From Muricea muricata (lineage: Eukaryota; Cnidaria; Anthozoa; Malacalcyonacea; Plexauridae), in NCBI GenBank assembly GCA_963855995.1, contig OY979729.1:11736115-11800114 (forward strand): 64,000 bases of DNA, written 5' to 3'. The notes below the pieces were generated by a model that worked only from the letters and a program-made list of their open reading frames with translations, did not search any database and was not told where the DNA came from. Position numbers and translations under genes: made by a program. Of the stretch, positions 36,401-48,400 are shown piece by piece. Each line of letters begins with the position of its first letter. Position 1 is the stretch's first letter.

Positions 36401-39400
36401 TTGTGGCAAAGCGAATATAAGTATTGTACGTACTCTAATGGTTCACAGTAATACGATATAGCTTTTAAATGTTGCACACTTAAAGAAAGTTGACTACAGG
36501 GGAAACCTAAACTAAACTAGCGTTATGTACTTTATTCATTAATCATACTGGATAGCTCTATCAGTTCTAAACTGTTCTTCTTAGAGGTCCAGTAAGGATC
36601 ATCTGTTATTGATCCAGTGTTACTACAGGAGGAAACCTAAACTAAACTAACTTTATTTATCCTGGGTAGCTCTATTAGTTCTAAACTGTTCTTCCTAGAG
36701 GTCCAGTAAGGATCATCTTTTATTAATCCGATCTTACCGCAAGAGAAAGCATAAACTAACTTTTTGATATTGGCCTATGGTATCGGTGCTAAACTTTGCG
36801 AATTCTTCACACAAACAACAGAAGCAAAATTGTATCAATGATTTTATCAAGAATCAAATTTCTGATCACAGATATGAAAGGTGCATGAACTAAAAACTAC
36901 ATCACCAAGGTCTTCTTGCCGCCCTTTCGTCGTGGAAAGATAATTGGTAATTTCTAACAATTGTTGTCTGCAGTCTAAGGAAGACAGATGTTGATAGAGA
37001 GTTTAAACATGTGTAGGTATGACACTTTCGGTCATTTTGTCTAGACTCCAGTTGCACCAACCGGCTACGAGGTTTTTTTTTATCTCTATTGTTTTTCTAA
37101 CCCAAGCCTTTGGTCTTTTGTAATATTTGAATGTTTTCATAGTGCCTGTAGCTGTTTATTTTACCCATCGATCAATTTTTCTCTTATTAATACATCTGTG
37201 TTGATGTGCTGTATATTATATTTCCTCTATAACAAACTAGATTTGTTTATATTTTTTGCATAATTGGGCCATGGAATTTACCAGTTGTTTTGATTTTAGA
37301 TTTATCTTCGTTTTCTTGTAATAACATGGGTGTACGAGGATAATCATTTGGGGTCGGTCGTACGAAAGATGGATAGGGCTATCCACTGAATAGTGATTTT
37401 TTCAACTGCTGTAGAAAGGCATAAAAAGCAATGATACCAGGGATATTAAACTCACAACTCACAAGAGATAAAAAGTGACTTCAACTCGAAAATGCTGAAC
37501 TTTAATATGAGTTTTACCAGTTACTGAACATGTTTAGAAAGTTTGAAGAAATCATTATCCAGTGGATAGCGCTATTCAACTTTCTTACAACCAACCCTTG
37601 ATCAGTAAAGTATGTTCTCTGTTTTACGGTTGAATATTCTCATCTTTAAGTGCGTGGTACGTAGTTTAGTCTGTTCCTGTTTCCAACCACACATTGTTAA
37701 ATGCGAATGGAACTATTCTAAGAATTCCAGCACATCTTGACGCATATCTGTAAGGAATTGTAGGCATTGTAACATCGTGTCTGTCGAAAATGATTTGCCT
37801 TAAGGATAATGATTGAAGTTGGTTTAAAATACGCTGTGTAAAATGATACTTGTTCAGTGCTCGCAATTATATGACGACGCATTCACATTTTATCCTTTGA
37901 CGTACAGTCTGTCGACAGTCTGATAGAAGCTAAGCAACATGAAACTGGCCAGTACGCCATCTGTCATAAAAGATCTGTAAAATTTGCTTGAAGAAGAACC
38001 ATTATAATTTGATTCTACGCCTAACTCTTCGTAACGGCATAAAATGGTGAGTTTTGAAGACTTCCAATCTTCGACTAGACTTTGTGGTTAATAATTTGGC
38101 AAATAATTGTGGCGTATAGGTTTACGTCAGCAGTCATTAGGTCTGCGAAATGCGAATGACAACAATTTTGAAATATTTTCTTCTGTTGCAGTATGATGGA
38201 TGCTTCTTCCTAGTCTAACCGTTCAGTGTTTTAACTGTTGTTTTATTATCACCCCGTTGAAAATTTAAAGCAACACACACGTAATTAACTGCGTGTCGAC
38301 AGTTGCGAGGCATTGGTGTATATTGCTATTCAGTTTGTCTTGAGCCTTTGTCTGTGACTGAGGTCTCATTCCAGCAAAATGTAGTTTTATTATCAGATAA
38401 CTTAACCTCCCAAATAGTAAAGGCTTGGTTGACATTCCAGTCTTCCCTACTGCAACGACGCCGCACGATCAGCCAATAAGTTTAAGGAATTATGAGGTAG
38501 AAAACTTAGAAGCGTAATGGTTCTGTATGCTTGATGGTCTGATCTTGAACCAACGTTGCCAGTGTAGGTAATGTAGTCAAAAGCACACGAAGATATAGTT
38601 TCTTCTCTACCGGAATTGATAAAACAGAATTCAACGTTTTACGTTTCGACCGAAGGCGCCCATTGTCGGGAAGTTTGTTGTCATGTGCTTGACATAATCT
38701 AAGACTGATTTTCAGCAGATGCAGAAATGACATGCATGGGAACGACAGGTCTAATAAAGCGCTGTACTATTCATAATTAAAAAAAATAAGAAGTCGATTT
38801 GGACTCTTATGTATGCGTGCATGTATATATGTAAAACATTATTTAAACACGCTTCCGTCGAAAACTATATATATTTACAGGTGGTTTCCACGAGGGCTGC
38901 CAGATAAGATGAAGAACTTGTAAGTTTACAAGAAAAAATAATAACTTAAGCCAACATAAAAAGGTTAATAACTATATACAAATGTAGATAAGATCACATA
39001 TTTAGGTGCAGACCAGTAAAAATCGGCAATCGTATTCTCAAAAAAGGGGATGTATAGTGCTACCTTCAAATCTTGAGGCAGACTATTTCATGGTTTTCAC
39101 CGAATCTCGCATAACACTCGCATTTTAACATCCACCGGACTACTGTCTGTAGTTTTGTTTGTTTTAAAGAACTATTCTTGGCATGCAGGTATTGCCTTGG
39201 CTAAATACCTCAATCGATCAACACTTGCGCGTAGATATAATAAATCAACTGCGCATCTCGGTGATAAATTTTGTTCGCACATCTAAAAGTGTTGGCTCCG
39301 TAAATCTTATCCACGCTTACCAATTATCCTTGTTGACCTGACGCGGAAATTTCGCTGATTTGCGGAGCTACGTGACATTGGGACGGCCATCTGTTTTTCA

Positions 39401-42400
39401 AATTATACAGATAGTATTATAAAGCTTATTTTAACCACGGGAAACCTTAGTATATATGTATTATGTTGTTTGTTTGAGTTCAGTAACTTTAGAGCACTTT
39501 ATTTTGATCTCAATATTATATAATGCTCGGCGTATAACCCCATTGTGTAGGTTATATTTAACTAAGCGTTATGCCATACAAACTCCCATAGTATAAATAA
39601 CCCATATATAGTATAAAATTCCCATAATACAAATAACCTTAGTATGTATGTATTGTGTTGTTTGTTTGAGTTCAGTTACTTTAGAGCACTTTATTTTGAT
39701 CTCAATATTATATAATGCTCGGCGTATAACCCCATTGTATAGGTTATATTTAACTAAGCGTTATGCCATGCATACAAATTCCCATACTAGTCCACTGCAC
39801 GTCATGAGAATCATTTGCTTACAAAATGTTCTCATCAGTAGACTTGTAGTTGGTTGAGAGTCCTTTAACTATCCATAGGCAACATTTCAGATCCTTTACT
39901 CGTGGGGCGACTGAATTTTCGTTTAAACCTATGCCTGACATATCCTAGTATATCAAATTCAATCCATCCCAATTTGACTACTTCACACCATCCTACAAGC
40001 ATCCCCTTAAAAAATAACAAGGGTTATAGGAAATTGCGATTGTTGTGTTTAATCAGAGGAGACATCTAGAAATCTAGTTTGTTTCTAAACCCAAATACAG
40101 GTTCATTTAAAGTTGTCAGTATCAGATTGACTTCAACGTGCAGTAAAGTACATTAACATTCGAAAGGGTATTCACATAAATCTAGTAAATTAAACAGTTA
40201 TGAAGGGAGGAAGATGGGAAGTAATTGCCTTCACACCCCCCCCCCCCCTCCTTTTCCCACTTCTGAGTTCTTGAGCCAAAATCGAATCCTCCGTTCACAC
40301 TTTAATACGATGCAGATATTGTATCTGTTGACGCAAAGGGTGTTTTAGAGCTTAAGCGAAATATCACAAGTGTCTACTTAAGAGATCTTAAATGACAAAC
40401 TGAGTGTAGCTTGTAAGTGGTTGTCTTTTTAAAGAATTTCCTGTTAAAAAGAGCGCAGTGCATGTCGTAATAGTCGCGATAAATTGTCTGATATGTTCCA
40501 ACGCGCTATAGAAGAAAGACTTTTCTTTCATCTGTTCTTATTATACGTTTCTAACACTTCCGACCCCTTAACTTCGTCATGTTTCTCACTATGATGTTTG
40601 TGGTGTTACCCTGTGTTTATATCAACACCGGGCTAGCTGAAAAATATACCTGACCTCGGTGGGAATCGAACCTACGACCTTTGGAATGCTAGCCTAATAT
40701 CACGTAGTCGAACCGACCTAACCGCGTAGCTCAGTTGGCAGAAGTTGGGCTGGTATTCCCAAGGTGGTAGGGTCGATTGACGCCGTGGTCAGGCATATTT
40801 TTCAGCTTGCCCGGTGCGGATATAAACTCAGAGTGACAGTTTCACCCGAGTAACAGTTTCACTCGGTTTCACCCGAGGACATAACACCAAGGCAGAATAA
40901 AAATCCTGTCTCTAACTAGTTCTCCTTCATGTCTTATTGGTCTTATGTACTACATGTTCAATACCATTATGACCTAAGTTTCCATCCCTTCAATTATCTG
41001 TTGCTTCATTACGTAATATATCTCACCAAGTCTGTTTCCACTTGGTCTCAATCTTACTTTCTTCAACTTCTTTCTTTGATGTCAACCATCCGCATGTCAT
41101 ATCATGTCTTCGTAATGTCATAGGGGGCAAGTCTTCCTAATCGCCTTTCTTCATTTGCTCTGCTATCTCTACTCGCCACACTAATCTGCTAATCCCACTC
41201 TTTGAAAATATCTTCACCGTCTCTCCTTCAGATCTTCCGTGCATGGCCCGCCACCGCAATATTTCAGATCCCATTTAAACCATCATATTTGACCTGACCT
41301 CTTGACCTTCATTTCCTTTTACCTGCTTAACGTTGCAATTTTCTCGTATTAGCTGCAATAGCTATTATATCCAATATCTTATTCCTTATCTTTTTGGACA
41401 GGCCGCGACACCTATTTATAAATGCTTGCGAGTTCAAAGTTGACGTCCAATCATGCTGGGTTCAACTCAAAGCGACAATAATTCAAATTGTGTTTTTGCA
41501 TGTCATCTCTTGAGACTTTATTTGCTTATACCCTAACATTTTCCGCCATGAAAGCCAGCAGGTCCTGTATAATACCTCATGTCCGATTATTGTATCTTCT
41601 GTTGATTAAACAGCACTAAAAGACATTTTGTCAATGTGCAAACAGTGGGCTGGCTTTATTTACGTTGTGTCCACGAAATCTAATCCACCTCGAATTCTCA
41701 AGTTGTTATTTGCATAAAAAAGCACGCCGTCATGCAGTTGAAAAGTCAACAAATTTGCTGAAGTTTGAGGAACGACGACACGGGATTATAGTTTGTCTTT
41801 TTGTTGTTAAGAATATCTTATGTAGTTTTCGGGTGAAAACAGGTGTTTGATTATGGGGACCGGACTCGAGACGCGTCCCGACTGACAGCTGAAAAATAAA
41901 TGATGAATCGCCTTCGTAACTTTTTGTGACTTCAAGTGTCTGCAGTCGCGGCTATGGGACATTTTCTTTGTTGTTCTTACTTTAAACACGACCAAAGAGC
42001 CAGTATCATGTAATGCAGGAAAAACTGGCGATTGTTACGAGTGGATAGCGTCGATCTTTCCGCCTGAAAGAAATTTTGAGAGTGTGACACTTTAATTTAC
42101 AAGTCGTATTATAAGTACAGGGCAAGTTGAATTCCGGCTGTTGTTTAATGACTATATTGTTGCCTTAATCGAGAGTTTGTGTACTTTGGGTATAGACCGT
42201 TTACCACCATTCTTCGTCGTTCTGCGAGGCAATGGACAACACTGTCATATTTGAAAACAAAATTCTACCGATGTTCGAAGGAAACGTATATTGAGTGTTG
42301 GACTAGGTATACGTAACATCGGGCATCACCTGTTACTCGGCAACAATGAAACGCCATGCTTTCGCTAGAAAGTCCGAAGGCAGTCCATCTAGTGGATATA

Positions 42401-45400
42401 TTTTCGGAGTGAATAGCAGGGTAAGACGTTGGGCTATAGTTTTCAGTGTGTAGCTCGCGGCCGATGCTACAACGGAATCTGTTAGGGAGTGATAGACTTT
42501 ATACTAACGGATATATATTTTATCTTGCAGGCGCATTACCGGCAAGCTGTAGCCATGCAGTGTATGGGGAAATATCACGAGGCACTCGCGGCATTCGCGT
42601 CCGCTTTGGCCCACGATCAGAAAAGTCAGCAGTTGTTGTCTGGGATCATAGACACTGCGTTGAAATCGCCTTTGAAAGGTTAGAGTTGATGTCATGGTGG
42701 TTGTATGTAGTGCGTTTGTCTTTCATCTCTTTGAAGGAGGTTCAATTCCTGCAGTATACTATTAAATGATTATAGTTTTACGTCAATCAAGTCGGAAAGA
42801 ATGCTTCATATTTGAGTCGAGTAGAAATGGTTTCCTCCTGTCGTAACACTGGATCAATAAGAGATGATCCTTACTGCATGGCCCTCATTTAGAACTAATG
42901 GAGCTATCAAGAATAAATAAAGTTAGTTTAGTTTAGGTTCCTCCTGTAGTAACACTGATCAGTAAGAGATGATCCTTACTGGACCTCTAGGAAGAACAGT
43001 TTAAAACTGATAGAGCTATCCAGTATAAATAAAGTTAGTTTAGTTTAGGTTTCCTCCTGTAGTAACACTGGATTAATAAGAGATGATCCTTACTGGACCT
43101 CTAGGAAGAACAGTTTAGAAAAAATAGAGCTATCCAGGTGTAGATAAAGTTGTCCATTGCATTCATTTGTAATACACTTATTTTATTTCCAGAAAACGTT
43201 GAGCAAATCTTTGCTCGGCTCCAGCAAGTCAACATGGATCAAAACCCTTTCGTGGTCGTCTCGATAATCGGGCAGGAGCTTCTTAATGCGGGTCACATCC
43301 AACCCGCAATCACGTGCTTGGAAAACGCACTAAAAATCGGTACAGTGGGCCTACGCATGCGTGGGTCGGTTATATCTGCTCTCACGAGCGCTTACTGGAA
43401 AGTGGGCAACGTGTCTCGCTCCATAGAGCTGATGCAAGAAGATTTAGAGATCTGTCGCTCGTTAGCCGACCATGATGGCGAATGCAGAGTCCTGGGTAAC
43501 CTAGGCAATGCGTATTTTGCTATGAAGCAACACGATGAGGCTCTGAGTTCGCATCGAGCTCAACTTATGGTCGCTTCGAAACATAAAAAAAAGAAAGCAG
43601 CCGCTTCTGCGCTGAGTTCTATTGCTCACGTTTACGTCTCGCTAGGGGACTACCCCAATGCCATAGACAGCCATAATAAAGCGATCGACTTCCAAAGGAA
43701 GCTAAAGTATCCTTTAGGCGAGGCCCTCGAATTAGGGCATCTCGGTGCAGTGCACCTACTCGCAGGCAACGTAGATAAGTCCATCGAATGCCATACGAAA
43801 CAGTTGACACTGGCAAAGACTTTGAAAGATGACAAGGAAATTGCTTCGGCTTACAGTAACTTAGGAAGCGCTTATAATCGCAAGGGGAACTTCCAAGAGG
43901 CTGCAAAGCTTCATGGACAGGTGTTAAAGATCGCCGAGGCTGTCGGAGACCCTTCGCTCGAGGCTCGGGCCTCGGCAGGTCTGGGTTGCGCGTACCGAAG
44001 CATAGGTAACCTAGGCGCGGCTATGGAGTATTACGAACGTCAGCAAGCCGTGGCGGTGAAGCTGAAAGATCGGATCATGGAAGGCCGAGCTTTATCAAAC
44101 TTGGGGATTATTTATCTCGAACAAGGTGAATGCTTGCGCGCTTTAAAGTTGCATAAAATCCACTTGGCGATCTGTCAGGAGTTCGGAGATCGCGCCGGGC
44201 AAGGACAGGCTTACGGAAACATGGGATGTGCCTACTGCGCGTTAAAAAAGTTCGAACAAGCAATAAAATACCACGAGAAAGAGTTGGCGATATCCAAGGA
44301 AGTCAATGACCTTGTCTCCGAAGCATGTACCCATGGCAACCTCGCAGTGGCGTATCAGGGGCTCGGAAAGTCCGACGAAGCCCGAAGACACTACGAACAA
44401 CATCTTGCGATTTCCCGCACAAATGGCGATACTTATAACGAAGGTGTGGCTCTCTTTAATCTGGGAAATTTTTACAGCTCAAGTGGAAGCTTCAAAAAAG
44501 CTATTGCTTTTTACGAGAAATATTTGTCGTTGACGCAATCTGCCGGCGACAAAAAGGGCGAAAATAAGGCGTGTCATAATTTAGCATTCGCTCATTTTTC
44601 GTTGGGCAATTTGGACGAATCGGTGAAATTATACAAACAAAATATCGAACTGGCGCAAGGTATTATGGATAAAAACTCGTTAGCTCGCGCTTATTGTAAT
44701 CTAGGACTGGTTTATAAAGATTTAGGCGATTTTCAGAACTCTCTTTCGTGTCAAAACCATTTTCAAACTGTTTCCCGTGAGATTGGGTACGCGATTGGTG
44801 AATGCAGGGCGTTGGGAAACATCGGAGACATATATGTGATGACCAAACGTACTCGCGAGGCTATTGGTTGCTATGAGCGACAAGTGAAGTTGGCGGAAAA
44901 ATTAAAAGATAGGGGCTCCCTGTGTCAGGCTTATGCTGCTCTCGGGCATGCGTATAAAGTACTGGGTAAGATGGATAAAGCTTTGGTGTGCCATTCTAAG
45001 GAGCTGGCATTTCGGCGGGAAATAAATGACTCTCAGGGATTATTCAAAGCACTTGATCATATTGGAACGGATTGCACAGCATCGGGTAGAACTGACGAAG
45101 CCATAGAATATTTCTCCGAGCAGCGTCTTATCGCCGATCGGGTAAAAGACCCTCACCTGCAAGCGCGGGCATACGGCAATTTAGGTCTGGCTAAATTGAG
45201 CGCGGGCGCGCACAGAGAGGCACTGAACTACTTTAGGAATCAGATTGAGCTTTTAGAACGAGTTGGAGGAAGCTCGCTCGAGCTTGGTCGCGCGCAGGGG
45301 AATACGGCCGAGTGTATGTGTATGCTCGGAGATCACGAGCAGGCCCGAGAGCTTTACGAAAGCTATCTGACGACAGCTAAGGAAGCGAGTTCAGCTAATG

Positions 45401-48400
45401 ATCAAGACAAGGCATATCAGGGACTCGGAAATACTTACAGGTTACATTTTTAAATTTATAATATTTTTTACTCTTGGATGAGTGGATTTACCCAATAGTG
45501 TGCCCAGTTGTTTGGGCTCTCAGTGGCGAAGTCAGCCCGACATTTGGTCATGCAAATGCAAATTTTTCAGTGTTTGTAGACCGTATGAGGTTCAATTTCT
45601 AAAAAAATGAATAATGATAATGATTTAAATTTGCATAGCATGATCATCAAATTGTCGGGCTGGCTTCGCTACTGATTGGGCTAGTGTCCAATTGATAGGG
45701 GATCCGAGGTACCTACGGTTTAATGGCCTTATCTGAGAAGACGCAAAAGACTTGCCGTTTACTTATGCCAATGCAAAGGCAGCCCAGTAGAGGTCTGCCC
45801 AAGACTTGAACCCAGGCCTCCCAGCTTCGAAGAAAACAACACAACAGAATATGTTTTTGACAGTCCAGCATCGGCTGAAATTAGCTTATAACAAACTCGA
45901 TGGGAATATCAGACTTGTTACAAGGCTGTCCTAACAACTCTGATACAGACCTGTTGTAGCATGATTGCTAAACTCTTTCAAGTCTTTAGCTAAGATAGTG
46001 GCTACTAACCTCTCAACTATTGTGCGCTAAATATACGTAAACAATTCTTCGCTGTTTTTTTTCCATAGGGCATTAGGGGACCTTCAACAAGCTTTGTTTT
46101 GCTTCGAAAATCGACTTGTCTTCGCACACGAGTTGACCGAGACCTCGGCTAAAGGTTCTGCTTACGGAGAGCTAGGCAACCTGCATAGGAGCATGGGTAA
46201 TTTTGAACAGGCGGCTGCGTGTTATGGTCAGCAGTTGAAGTTGGCGAAACAATGTCAAGACTTGGAGAGCGAAAGTGATGCTGAATGTGGTTTGGGTGAG
46301 GTAAGACTATTTCAGAAATTTCATTCTATTTATTTCACTGTACTGTTGGGAACTGAAGCTAGTTTAGTTTAGGTTTCCTCCTCCTGTAGTAACACTGGAT
46401 CAATAAGAGATGATCCTTACTGGACCTCTGGATCCTACGAAGAACAGTTTAGAACTGATAGAGCTATCCAGTGTAAATAAAGCCAGTTTAGTTTAGGTTT
46501 CCTCCTGTAGTAACACTGGATCAATAAGAGGTGGTCCTTACTAGACCTCTAGGAAGAACAGTTTAGAACTGATAGAGCTATCCAGTGTAAATAAAGCCAG
46601 TCTAGTTTAGGTTTCCTCCTGTAGTAACACTGGATCAATAAGAGATGATCCTTACTAGACCTCTAGGAAGAACAGTTTAGAACTGTTAGAGATATCCAGT
46701 ATAAATAAAGTTAGTCTAGTATAGGTTTCCTCCTGTAGTAACACTGGATCACTTCAGCAAATTTACAAGTAAAAAGTAAAATTCTCTAAACGCCAGGTTC
46801 ACGCGAAGATGGGTGATTACGAGACAGCTCTTTCTCACCACGAGAACGACCTAAAACTCGCGGACAAACTCCACAGTAGCATGAGGCAATCACGTGCCTT
46901 TGGTAATCTTGGTCTTGTCTACGAGCTCATACACGACTACAAGAAAGCGTCGGAATGTCAGGAACAACATTTGTCCATTGCGGCGCAGGTCAGCGACCGT
47001 GTGGCGAAAGTGAACGCCTACAGTAGCCTGGGGCGGAATCATTATCTTATGGCAAACTTCGCTCAGTCCATCTCGTATTTCAAGCAAGGTTTGACAATCG
47101 CGGAGACTTTGGGGCGGCGCGAGGATGAGGCCACGATAAGGTGAGCGGCTAAGAGACAATTTCCATGAGAGACTAAGTGCTGATTTAGGTAATATGAACA
47201 AAGTCTTTCGTCACAGCTAAACAGAGCACGTTAACATAAGTAAAAATGCAAATTTTGGGAGCGAAATGTTGTAGATAACAGAAAATATAGCCCTGTGAAG
47301 TTTGCAAATTTTGTTATATTCAAAGCTTTCCACATTTGATTTAAAATGCACTTTTAAGCTGTGGTGATTTTGTTTATATCGTTTGGATCAAAATTTAGTC
47401 CAGCTCCAAAATTTTCGTATAAACTATTATAATGTATTATGTACAATGAATGTTTTAAGGTATTGGTTGGGTGTTGCCCTGTGTGCAAAGAAAGACATCC
47501 TACCTTCTTTGGAACAACTGTATCAAGCAATCCAACTGTATGAGGAACTTCGTGAAGCTGGCATACGTAGTGGACGTTTTCATCTTGCGATGCACGAGCA
47601 ACAGACACTGTGTTATCAGGTTGGATATATTATCTGCTTGTGATGCCTCCAGTAACTTTTGTCTATGTTTTAGCAGCGCGTAAGAGTAAGTTTTGTCAAG
47701 GACTGGGGAGAGTCTGCACAAGTTTGGATTAGCCCAACTCTCCTTCTTACGAGATTTCCTTGGTGATGTGATTTGCACACTCAATAACAGCACAGACTTA
47801 CTGCAAGCTGTCAATTTTACCGGCGTGTTGTAGCTTGTCAGCAAGTTGCAACAAACTTGTCAATTTCATAAAGTTGTAAGTTGTTGAAACAACTTGCAGC
47901 AAGCCTGTGGATAACAAGTTTTGAAGATCAACTTGCAAAAAGTCTATTTAACTACTTTAACCATTTTTTTACATCGCCTGCTGAAAACTGTGTGGCAAGA
48001 TGTCAACAGACTCGTTGCAACTTGCGCGTTTTAGGCGGTGTAATTGAAGTCTGAATTTAATGAACTCGATATTGCAAACACGTAATGAGAAAATATGCCT
48101 AAATATGCCCCCCCCCCTTTCCCGCTACTTACTCTTCTTCTATGACGTCTATTTCAACAGGTTCTGCAACGGGTGCTCATTGATCTAGGACGGCGCGAGG
48201 AGGCCCTGGTGATAGCAGAAAGAGCTCGTGCCCATGACTTTATCGACTTTCTGCTGCACCGTCCGGGTGTACAACGAGCAAAAGAAAAAGAACGGGTTCG
48301 ACTCGAAAGCTACGACCAAATTATGGACGCTGTGAACAAGCAGAATGGCCACTTTATCTGCTATTCTCTTGTGCTGGGCTATTTATGTATATGGTTGATT

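Larger units (their letters stand above)
30653..42530 (+). other. TTC28 intron 1, about 11.9 kb, repeat-rich
   Basis: No coding gene recognised inside, apart from an alternative TTC28 first exon near its end. Contents listed separately: TTGCAACTTG repeats (33.96-34.46 kb), reverse dispersed repeat core (36.3 kb), 114-bp repeats (36.5 kb), MITE (37.35 kb), 193-bp tandem duplication (39.44 kb) and SINE pair (40.6 kb). The remaining stretches (30.7-33.9, 34.5-36.2, 37.6-39.4, 40.9-42.2 kb) show nothing I can name. Confidence 0.7.

Noticed and set aside
40722-40800. Possible functional tRNA gene
   Set aside because: The B box is degenerate (GGTCGATTGACGCC), the acceptor stem does not pair and SINE body sequence follows directly.
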